From NCBI GenBank assembly GCA_903893335.1, contig CAITLX010000726.1:1-7593 (forward strand): 7,593 nucleotides of DNA, in the 5' to 3' direction. The notes beneath the pieces are model-generated. The model made no database searches. It saw only the letters and a program-made list of their open reading frames with translations, and was not told where the DNA came from. The translations under genes and the position numbers were made by a program. Below are positions 1 to 7,593 of this stretch, in pieces. The stretch is from an uncultured delta proteobacterium (GTDB lineage Bacteria; Myxococcota_A; Polyangia; Polyangiales; Polyangiaceae). How positions within the stretch are numbered: the first letter of the stretch is position 1; each line of letters starts with the position of its first letter.

Positions 1-1061
1 AGGACCTGCGTATCGGCGTCGAGGTAGTTGGTCCGCGCGACCTGGGGCGTCACGGGCGACGGCTCGTAGGCCCAGCCTCCGCGCGCGACCAGGCCGCGCG
101 CGACGCGCCCCTCGACCCCGACGCGCGTGGACCAGACGTCGCGGAAGGTGGGCGCGACCGACTCGTCGTACCCGTTGTGGAACGCCGACCAGGACGCGCG
201 CGCGACGTCGAGCGAGAGCGACACTCGCTCGGTCGGTCGGCCGACGACGCCCGCGACGAGCTCGGTCGGGTCCCAGAAGCTCGCATAGCGCAGCGGGTCG
301 TCGGCGAGCACGCCGCCTGCGACCGTGCGGTTGTCGCCGGTCGCGATCGACTGCGCCCGCGAGCGCCACACGAGCGCGAGGCCGAGCTTGCGCCACGGGT
401 CCACGCGCAGGCCCACGATCGGCGCGACGACCATCTGCAGGTCGCGGTCGAGGCGCACGGTGAGGTCGGTCTCGGGGTTGCCGCTGCGGCCGGCCTGGTA
501 CGTCACCGCGGTCGGCAGGGTGAGCGTCGGCACGACGACGAGGGCGGCCCCGACGTGCAGCCAGGGCCAGGGATCGCCCGCGACGCCGAACGCCATGCTC
601 GGCCGCTCGGGGCGCGCGTCGTACACGGGCGACATCGGCGCATCGACGCGCTCCGGGACGGTGACCTGCAGCACGTGCGCGGCGGGCAGGTGCATCGAGA
701 GGCCGACGCGGACGTGTCGCAGCCAGGCGCCGGGCAGCGGCGTGCCGACGGCGAAGCCGTAGCCACCAATCCAGCGGTCGCGCGAGGCGCGCGGCTCGCC
801 GTCGCGCGCGAACCAGGCGCGAAGCTGGCCGATCTGGCCGCCGACGGCGACGACGGGCTCGGTCTGGTCCGCGAGCGAGGCGGGGTTGAGCACGAGCGAG
901 CCGACGTCCCCCTCGCGCGCGGTCGCGCTGTCGGCCAGCGCGGAGACGCGCGAGGCCTCGCCGAACGCGGTGCCCCCGAGCGCGCTCGCGTCGCGCGAGG
1001 TGGCGAGCGCGACCAGGGCGAGCGAGCCGACGAGCGCGGTGCGCGCGGCGCGTGCCCTCAA
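1..1061 (-). CDS. FadL/OmpP1/TodX-family outer-membrane transport protein, 3' end beyond the window
   Basis: The frame is open from a TTG at 1061 to the left edge, giving 353 residues. FadL-family proteins usually have 400-500, so the C-terminus is missing. The N-terminus is a classical signal peptide: a basic RARAAR stretch, a hydrophobic core (residues 8-20) and an ASA cleavage site at 25-27. Residues 59-63 give the NPASL motif of the family's N-terminal plug region. The rest is alternating hydrophobic/polar segments like beta strands. The region at 304-352 (FRDVW, then VGVEGRV, GGWAYEPSPV and NYLDADTQ) resembles the conserved FadL segment near the barrel end. FadL-family proteins are outer-membrane barrels that take up long-chain fatty acids or other hydrophobic compounds; the substrate here cannot be told. 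The TTG start is supported by the lipoprotein stop it overlaps, by a G-run seven bases upstream, and by the absence of an in-frame ATG before the signal peptide. Family assignment is fairly secure; substrate is unknown. Confidence 0.8.
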   Translation of the reverse strand, partial: MRARAARTALVGSLALVALATSRDASALGGTAFGEASRVSALADSATAREGDVGSLVLNPASLADQTEPVVAVGGQIGQLRAWFARDGEPRASRDRWIGGYGFAVGTPLPGAWLRHVRVGLSMHLPAAHVLQVTVPERVDAPMSPVYDARPERPSMAFGVAGDPWPWLHVGAALVVVPTLTLPTAVTYQAGRSGNPETDLTVRLDRDLQMVVAPIVGLRVDPWRKLGLALVWRSRAQSIATGDNRTVAGGVLADDPLRYASFWDPTELVAGVVGRPTERVSLSLDVARASWSAFHNGYDESVAPTFRDVWSTRVGVEGRVARGLVARGGWAYEPSPVTPQVARTNYLDADTQV

Positions 1062-1501
1062 GGCGCGCCCCCGTCCACCGGAGGCAGCGGGCAGTTCCCC
1101 TCGGCGTCGCGCAGCGTGATCGACACGGTGAGGTCGGCGCGCGCCTCGCCCCCCTCGTCGTTGTGCACGACGAGCCACGCGTGCAGCGGGCGGTCGCCGA
1201 GCATCGAGACGGTCAGCTTCTTCGAGTGAAAGTCGCCGTCGAGCAGGCGGTAGGCCGAGCCCGCGAACGACCAGTCGAGCTGCAACGGCGCCTCGCCCGC
1301 GGCGGGCGGGACGGGCACCAGCGTGAGGTGGCGCTGCGACTGCGTCGCGTCGAGCGTGATGCGGGTCGCGAACGCGTCCCCCTCGCAGACCGAGGTCGGG
1401 CTCGCCAGCACGACCGCCGAGGGCGTGGGAGGGGGCGGCGAGCCGCAGCCGACGGCGCACGGCGCGAGGGCCGTGATCGCGGCGAGGAGGCGTCGACGCA
1501 T
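1058..1501 (-). CDS. Putative small lipoprotein of unknown function
   Basis: This is a 147-residue protein with an ATG start at 1501. It opens with three Arg and a short hydrophobic stretch, then AVGC at residues 16-19, an acceptable lipobox with Cys19 as the lipidated residue. A Pro-rich tether follows (about 21-27). The remaining domain has alternating hydrophobic segments (about 44-63, 73-78, 96-113, 122-131) that suggest a small beta-sandwich, but I recognise no family. Cys39 and Cys137 flank that domain and could form a disulfide in the periplasm. A GAGGA sequence 10-14 bases upstream supports the start. The gene shares a four-base overlap with the downstream FadL-like channel gene, so the two are probably cotranscribed. 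A role at the envelope alongside that channel is only inferred from this. The lipoprotein call is moderately sure; function is unknown. Confidence 0.72.
   Translation of the reverse strand: MRRRLLAAITALAPCAVGCGSPPPPTPSAVVLASPTSVCEGDAFATRITLDATQSQRHLTLVPVPPAAGEAPLQLDWSFAGSAYRLLDGDFHSKKLTVSMLGDRPLHAWLVVHNDEGGEARADLTVSITLRDAEGNCPLPPVDGGAP
1062..1079 (-). promoter_or_regulatory. Ribosome-binding region of the FadL-like gene, inside the lipoprotein gene's end
   Basis: A run of five G (minus strand, 1072-1068) lies 7-11 bases before the TTG at 1061, with GGTGGA just upstream of it. The TTG overlaps the lipoprotein TGA stop as TTGA, an arrangement that usually means translational coupling. The site decides the choice of a TTG start. 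The purine run is in coding sequence of a GC-rich genome, so it could be coincidental. Confidence 0.4.
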
Positions 1502-1590
1502 CTCCGAGCATCCTCGCCCGAACGCCCGCGGTTGTCAGCGGGTCATTCTCGCGCGCGGAGCGGCGCGGCGACTCGTGGTAGCCTCGGCGC
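1502..1590. promoter_or_regulatory. Divergent intergenic region between the lipoprotein/FadL unit and the kinase gene
   Basis: This 89-bp gap must hold the 5' signals of both directions unless the kinase or lipoprotein is transcribed from further away. On the minus strand there is a GAGGA ribosome-binding site at 1515-1511. A weak sigma-70-like pair is also visible there: CTGACA at 1538-1533, a 17-base spacer, and GAGGAT at 1515-1510. The second box coincides with the ribosome-binding site, so the pair cannot easily serve together with it. Toward the kinase, no good Shine-Dalgarno sequence precedes the GTG at 1591. An in-frame TAG at 1579-1581 bars any longer N-terminus, so leaderless or weak initiation is possible. 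No clear operator palindrome was found. Confidence 0.4.
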
Positions 1591-2988
<1,398 letters not shown>

Positions 2989-2991
2989 CGC

Positions 2992-5900
2992 TCACTTGTT
3001 GGTGAGCCGCTCGACGTCGTCCCAGTCGTCCGGCACGCCGTCGCGCACCAACACGCGACACGCGAGGACAAGCTGCTGCGGCACGAGATCGCGCGGCGCG
3101 CTGGCCACGCACGCCTCGAAGCGCTCGAGCGCCTCCTTCGGGCGCCGCGCGGCGTAGGCGTCGAGCCCGGCGTGCAGCCAGTCGCGGGTCGCGAGCTTGG
3201 CGTCGCGCGCGGCGGCGGGCTCGCCGTCGAGCACCTCGTAGATCGCGACGGGCTCCGTCTTGCCCACGACCTGCACGCGCGCGATGCGTCGCAGCGCGTA
3301 GCTCGACCGGTCGCGCAGGCGTGAAGCCGTGTGCTCCGAGATGAGGATCGACGCGCCGTAGCGCTTGGTGAGCCCCTCGACGCGCGAGGCGAGGTTGACC
3401 GCGTCGCCGACGACGCTGCACTTCAGCGCGTGCTGACCGCCGATGGTGGCGAGCATGACGCTGCCGGTGTTGATCCCGATGCCGGTGCGCACCACGTCGT
3501 CGCCTCGCGCGCCGCGGTCGGCGTTGTACGCGGCGAGCGCGCGCTGCATCGCCACCGCGCCCGCGACCGCGCTGTCGGCGCCGCGGTCGAACAGCGCCAT
3601 CACGCCGTCGCCCAGGTAGGTGTCGACGAAGCCGCCCGAGTCGAGGATGGCGGGCTCGACCACGGCCAGGTACTCGTTGACGAACGCGAGCGTGGCCTCG
3701 GGCCCGAGGCGCTCGACGACGCGCGTGAAGCTGCGGATGTCGGAGAAGAAGATCGAGATCTCCTTCTGCACGTGGTCGCCGAGCCGGACGTCGATGATGT
3801 TGTTGCGCGAGAGCGCGCGGAGAAACTGGTAGGGCACGAAGCGCGCGTTGGCGCGCTCGATGGCGCGCACCTCGGCGAAGAGCCGCGCGTTGGTCAGCGA
3901 GATGGCCATCTGGCCGGCGAGAAGCTCGAGCGGGGCGAGGCGCGCCTCGGTGAAGGCGCGGCTCGCGACGCGGTTCTCGAGGTAGAGCAACCCGGCGAGC
4001 TTGCCCTGACGCACGAGCGGCAGGCAGAGCACGCTGCGCGGCGACGCCGTCGCCATGTAGGGGTCGGTGCCGCGCACCGAGGGGGCCTGGGCGTCGTCGA
4101 CGACCACCGCCTGCGAGGTGCGCCGCACGTAGTTGACCACCGTGCCGGGCACGATGCCGCGCGCGATCGCCTCGTCGAGCGCGAGGTGCTCGGTCACGAC
4201 CTCGTCCTGCCCGGCGGTCGCGCGGGCGACGATGGTGGCCGAGTCGCCGTCGCAGGCCACGAGCATGCCGAGATCGGCGCCGCCATTCTCGAGCACGATC
4301 GTCATCATCTTGCGCACGAGCGCGTCGAGCTCGACCTCGCCCGAGATGGCCTGGCTCGCCTTGAGCACGCTCGCGACGTCGAGCGAGAGTCCACCCTGCT
4401 CGGTGGTCGTCGTGGCCGTGTGCGTCACGCGGCGCGACGAGAGCGGACCGGGCGCGAGGGACGCTCCCTGCGCGATGCGCGAGGCGGGCGACGAGGGGAA
4501 CCCCGCCCCACGCGCGAACGGGCCGTGCTGGCGCTCGAGGTGCTCGGCCTTCGCGCGTGCGCCCCACATCGACCAGGCGTGCGCGGCGCGGGCGTAGCCG
4601 GCGCGCGCCGTCTCGTGCTCGTCGTCGGCCGTCCACACCTCGGCGAGCAGCTCGAGGAAGAGCGCCTCCTCGAGCTCGTTGCCGTGCGTCTGCGCGAGCT
4701 CGGCCGCGCGGCGGAGCGCCTGGCGGGCGGTGCGGAGATCGCCGCGCGCGCGGGCGACGAGGCCGCGCGTGGCGGTCGCCTTCGCGAGGTGGTTCTCGGG
4801 CGCGTGCTCGGCCCACTTCTCGAGCTGCGCGAGCTGAGCGTCGAGGCGCTCGAGCAGCGGCGCGCGCGCGGCGTCGTCGGAGCGAGCGGCCTTGGCCGAG
4901 CGCCAGATGGAGTCGATGAGCAGCACGGTGGGGACGTGCAGCGTCGAGACCATGCTCGGAAACCAGGGGTCGAGCTCGCCGGCGAGCGCCTCGGCGCGCT
5001 CTTCGTCGCCGAACTGCACCGCGAGGAGCATCGCGTGGAACAGCGCGTTCGCGACGCCGAACGCGTCGCCTGCGGCCTGGTGCACCGCGACCTGCGCGCG
5101 CAGATCGTAGTCCGACGCAGGCTCGACGAGCAGGCCCGCGTCGGGGCACAGGCCCATCAGGCAGCGCATCGCGACGTGGCCGGCGCGCGCGTAGCCGAGC
5201 GCGGTGGCCTGCTTGACCTGCGCGATGGCGGCGACCGAGCCGGCCGTCTCTCGCTCGAGCGCCTCGAGCGGGCGACCCGAGAAGAAGCCGTGGAAGACGG
5301 CCATCATCAGCGCCCAGCCCGAGAACTCGAGGTCGCCGGTCTCGAGGCCGATGCGGTAGATGGGGAAGAACGACTCGTACGTCTCGCGCGCCGGTCGGCA
5401 CCAGTGGCGCACGTAGCAGGCGTCGATGTAGCGCGTGCGCGCCTCGAACTCCTTCGCGCCGAAGCGATCGACGAGGCGGATGGCGAGCTGGCCGAAGGCC
5501 GACGCGCCGGGGATGTCGCCGACGACGCCCGCGAGGATGATGCCGTAGCAGGCGTACGCGTAGGTGGACGCGCCGGTGTTGCCGAGCGTCGCCGAGAGCG
5601 CCACGCCCTTCATCGGCACGAGGGGGAAGAGCGCGGGGCGCGCGACGTAGGTGGCCGACGTGATGCGCTGCAGGATGCGGATCGCGGCGCGCTTGCCCGC
5701 GTCGGAGAGCTCGGGAAGCTCGTAGAGCGCGTCGGCCGAGCGCCCGCCGACGGCTGCGGCCGTCTCGCCGATGGCGGCGCCGACGTCCTCGGGCGTGGGC
5801 GCGGCGGGGAACTCGACGCCGAGCTCGCGCAGGATGGCGAGCGCCGTGTCGATGGCCTCGGCCAGGCGGTTCTGCCCGATGTAGGCCTGGATGCGGACCT

Positions 5901-7593
5901 CGGCCACGCGCACGCGATCGACCAGCTCGCGGGCGCGCGACTCGACCTCCGCGGCGTGGCGCTCCATCAGCTCGTACTCGCCGGTGAGGTACGCGGCCTC
6001 GGTGAGGTGCAGGTGCAGCTCGAGCGCGAGCTCGTACGCGTCGTCCCACGCGCGTTCGCCGGCGAAGGCTCGCGCCAGGGTGAGGTACTCGAGCGCGGGG
6101 CGGTAGCCCGCGCTCGCCTTGGCGCGGCGCCCCGCCTCGAACGCGAGCTCGGCGAAGCGCCGTCGCTCGGCGGGCTCGAGCACGAGCGCGTGGCCGATCG
6201 CGATGTGGCCCACGACGTCGAACACGCGGTCGTGCAGCTCGGCGGGAGGCAGGTGCGAGAGCAGCTGCCGCGCGATGGAGAGGTGCAGCGCCGGGCGCTC
6301 GTCGACCGAGACCAGGACGTAGGCCGCCTGCTGCACGCGGTCGTGCAGGAAGCGGTAGACGACGCGCTCGTCGATGGCCGTCGCCGTGTCGGCGTCGAGG
6401 CGCGCGTCGACGAACTTGTAGTCGCCCCCCACCGGCACGACGAGCCCCTGCGTGAGCGCCTCGGCGAGCCCCTGCGCGGCCTCGATGGGGTGGCGCTCCA
6501 TCGCGATGGCGAGCGTGCGCAGATCGAACGTGTTGCCGATGGCGGCGGCGGCCCGCAGCGCGCGCTGCGTGGCCTCCGTGAGCGTCCGCAGCTTCTGCAC
6601 CGTGAGATCGACGACGTTGTCGGTGAGGCCCGCGGCGGCGATCGCGTCGAGGTCCCACGTCCAGCGGTGCTTGGCCGGGTCGAAGCGGACGGCCCCGCGG
6701 TCGTGCAGCGCGTGCAGGAACTGCCCGAGGAAGAAGGGGTTTCCCCCCGTCCTCGCGTGCGCGAGCGTCGCGAGCGCGTCGGCCTCGCCGCGACCGCGGG
6801 CGAGGGCGTCCTCGACGAGCCGCGCGACGTGGTCGAGCCCGAGCGGTGCGAGCGAGATCGTCTCGATGTCCGCGCCCTGCGCGCGCATGCGGTCCACGCT
6901 CAACATGAGCGGGTGCGACGCGTCGACCTCGTTGTCGCGGTACGCGCCGACGCACAGGATGTGCGCCGTGTCGGGGTCGGTCATGAAGCGGCCGAGCAGC
7001 GTGAGCGACGGGAGGTCGGCCCACTGCAGGTCGTCGAGGAAGAGCGTGAGCGGGTGCTCGGCCGAGGCGAACGCGCGCACGAACGCCTCGAAGGCGAGGT
7101 TGAAGCGGTTCTGCGCCTCGGCCGCGGAGAGGTCGGGCACCGGCGGCTGGCGGCCGATGACGTGCTCGACCTCGCCGATGACGTCGACGATGACCTGGCC
7201 GTTGGGGCCGAGCGCCGCGAGGATGCCGTCGCGGTAGCGCGCGAGCACGTCGGCCGGCTCGGCGAGGAGCTGGCGCACGAGGCTGCGGAACGCCTGGATG
7301 AGCGAGGCGTACGGGACGTTGCGCGCGAGCTGATCGAATTTCCCCGAGATGAAGTGGCCGCGGCGCTCGACGATGGGGCGATGCACCTCGTGCACGAGCG
7401 ACGACTTGCCGATGCCCGAGTAGCCGGCGACCAGCAGCAGCGTGCGCCCGCCAGCGGCGACGCGGTCGAACGCCGCGAGCAGCCGCGCGCGCTCGCCCTC
7501 GCGCCCGTACAGCTTCTGCGGGAGCTGGAATCGGTCGAGCCGGTCGGTCGAGCCGAGCTCGAAGCGGCTGACGCTGCGGCTCTCGCGCAGCTC
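2992..7593 (-). CDS. Giant signalling protein: AAA/STAND ATPase, TPR-like region, GAF and class III nucleotide cyclase; 5' end beyond the window
   Basis: The frame is open from the right edge to TGA at 2994-2992, giving 1533 visible residues (numbered here from the edge). Residues about 20-35 (RFQLPQKLYGRE) match the linker between the N-terminal protein kinase and the ATPase in trifunctional kinase/ATPase/sensor proteins, so a kinase domain is expected off-window. The ATPase has Walker A GYSGIGKS (57-64) and Walker B LTLFLDD followed by LQWAD (182-193). About 486-1016 is helical and TPR-like. A linker with LDVASVLKASQAISGE leads to a GAF domain (about 1080-1241), a sensory ligand- or protein-binding module. 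The cyclase (about 1277-1455) has metal-binding Asp1285 and Asp1329 and transition-state Asn1400 and Arg1404. Thr1325 and Ser1393 occupy the base-selecting positions. The helical tail (1466-1533) may be TPR-like. It probably makes a cyclic nucleotide in the cytoplasm in response to signals read by GAF and ATPase modules. It converges on the CNB kinase. The sensed signal is unknown. Confidence 0.9.
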   Translation of the reverse strand, partial: ELRESRSVSRFELGSTDRLDRFQLPQKLYGREGERARLLAAFDRVAAGGRTLLLVAGYSGIGKSSLVHEVHRPIVERRGHFISGKFDQLARNVPYASLIQAFRSLVRQLLAEPADVLARYRDGILAALGPNGQVIVDVIGEVEHVIGRQPPVPDLSAAEAQNRFNLAFEAFVRAFASAEHPLTLFLDDLQWADLPSLTLLGRFMTDPDTAHILCVGAYRDNEVDASHPLMLSVDRMRAQGADIETISLAPLGLDHVARLVEDALARGRGEADALATLAHARTGGNPFFLGQFLHALHDRGAVRFDPAKHRWTWDLDAIAAAGLTDNVVDLTVQKLRTLTEATQRALRAAAAIGNTFDLRTLAIAMERHPIEAAQGLAEALTQGLVVPVGGDYKFVDARLDADTATAIDERVVYRFLHDRVQQAAYVLVSVDERPALHLSIARQLLSHLPPAELHDRVFDVVGHIAIGHALVLEPAERRRFAELAFEAGRRAKASAGYRPALEYLTLARAFAGERAWDDAYELALELHLHLTEAAYLTGEYELMERHAAEVESRARELVDRVRVAEVRIQAYIGQNRLAEAIDTALAILRELGVEFPAAPTPEDVGAAIGETAAAVGGRSADALYELPELSDAGKRAAIRILQRITSATYVARPALFPLVPMKGVALSATLGNTGASTYAYACYGIILAGVVGDIPGASAFGQLAIRLVDRFGAKEFEARTRYIDACYVRHWCRPARETYESFFPIYRIGLETGDLEFSGWALMMAVFHGFFSGRPLEALERETAGSVAAIAQVKQATALGYARAGHVAMRCLMGLCPDAGLLVEPASDYDLRAQVAVHQAAGDAFGVANALFHAMLLAVQFGDEERAEALAGELDPWFPSMVSTLHVPTVLLIDSIWRSAKAARSDDAARAPLLERLDAQLAQLEKWAEHAPENHLAKATATRGLVARARGDLRTARQALRRAAELAQTHGNELEEALFLELLAEVWTADDEHETARAGYARAAHAWSMWGARAKAEHLERQHGPFARGAGFPSSPASRIAQGASLAPGPLSSRRVTHTATTTTEQGGLSLDVASVLKASQAISGEVELDALVRKMMTIVLENGGADLGMLVACDGDSATIVARATAGQDEVVTEHLALDEAIARGIVPGTVVNYVRRTSQAVVVDDAQAPSVRGTDPYMATASPRSVLCLPLVRQGKLAGLLYLENRVASRAFTEARLAPLELLAGQMAISLTNARLFAEVRAIERANARFVPYQFLRALSRNNIIDVRLGDHVQKEISIFFSDIRSFTRVVERLGPEATLAFVNEYLAVVEPAILDSGGFVDTYLGDGVMALFDRGADSAVAGAVAMQRALAAYNADRGARGDDVVRTGIGINTGSVMLATIGGQHALKCSVVGDAVNLASRVEGLTKRYGASILISEHTASRLRDRSSYALRRIARVQVVGKTEPVAIYEVLDGEPAAARDAKLATRDWLHAGLDAYAARRPKEALERFEACVASAPRDLVPQQLVLACRVLVRDGVPDDWDDVERLTNK

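Noticed and set aside
177..1229. A 350-residue open frame on the plus strand
   Set aside because: It is the antisense of the FadL-like and lipoprotein genes, has Arg/Ala/Gly-rich low-complexity translation, and shows no recognisable motif.
1510..1538. Sigma-70-like promoter CTGACA, 17-base spacer, GAGGAT on the minus strand
   Set aside because: The second box matches the consensus at only three of six positions and overlaps the ribosome-binding site. Transcription would begin almost at the ATG. It is noted in the intergenic entry but not called as a promoter.
6452..7237. A 261-residue open frame on the plus strand with Ser/Ala/Arg-rich translation
   Set aside because: It lies opposite the ATPase region, whose Walker motifs and family-specific segments are on the minus strand. 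It has no motif of its own.
7393..7395. GTG as the start of the giant cyclase gene
   Set aside because: The frame stays open for 66 more codons to the window edge, and those codons hold the Walker A motif and the kinase-ATPase linker. The true start is outside the window.

Overview
The window is very GC-rich, with G or C at almost every third codon position. It uses GTG and TTG starts freely and carries signalling proteins of the Hanks-kinase type. This fits a large-genome Myxococcota (Polyangia-like) bacterium. That placement is an inference from composition and gene families; no marker gene is present.

The left part (1-1501, minus strand) holds two cell-envelope genes in one transcription unit. 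The first is a small putative lipoprotein of unknown function (1058-1501). It overlaps by four bases (TTGA) the start of a FadL/OmpP1-type outer-membrane channel (1-1061) that runs off the left edge. An 89-bp divergent region (1502-1590) separates this unit from the next gene.

The middle (1591-2988, plus strand) is a complete soluble Ser/Thr protein kinase. It has a disordered N-terminus, a full Hanks-type catalytic core with a DWG instead of DFG motif, and a C-terminal cyclic-nucleotide-binding (CNB) domain. This is the reverse domain order of eukaryotic PKG.

The right part (2992-7593, minus strand) is the 3' 4.6 kb of a giant multidomain gene that runs off the right edge. What is visible reads: AAA/STAND ATPase (Walker A and B), a long helical TPR-like region, a GAF domain, a class III nucleotide cyclase domain, and a short helical tail. 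The residues just before the ATPase match the linker that follows the N-terminal protein kinase in the 'trifunctional' kinase/ATPase/effector family, so a second kinase domain is expected beyond the edge.

The most interesting point is the convergent pair. A cyclase-bearing signalling giant and a CNB-bearing kinase lie tail to tail with only three bases between their stop codons. One could make the cyclic nucleotide that the other senses. The cyclase has intact metal-binding and transition-state residues. However, its usual adenine-selecting Lys is Thr and its usual Thr/Asp partner is Ser. The kinase's CNB pocket has a Thr after the phosphate-binding Arg, a position linked to cGMP preference in PKG. 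The nucleotide involved is therefore an open question. No tRNA, rRNA, CRISPR array, insertion sequence or integrase was seen, and no gene-free stretch exceeds 89 bp.
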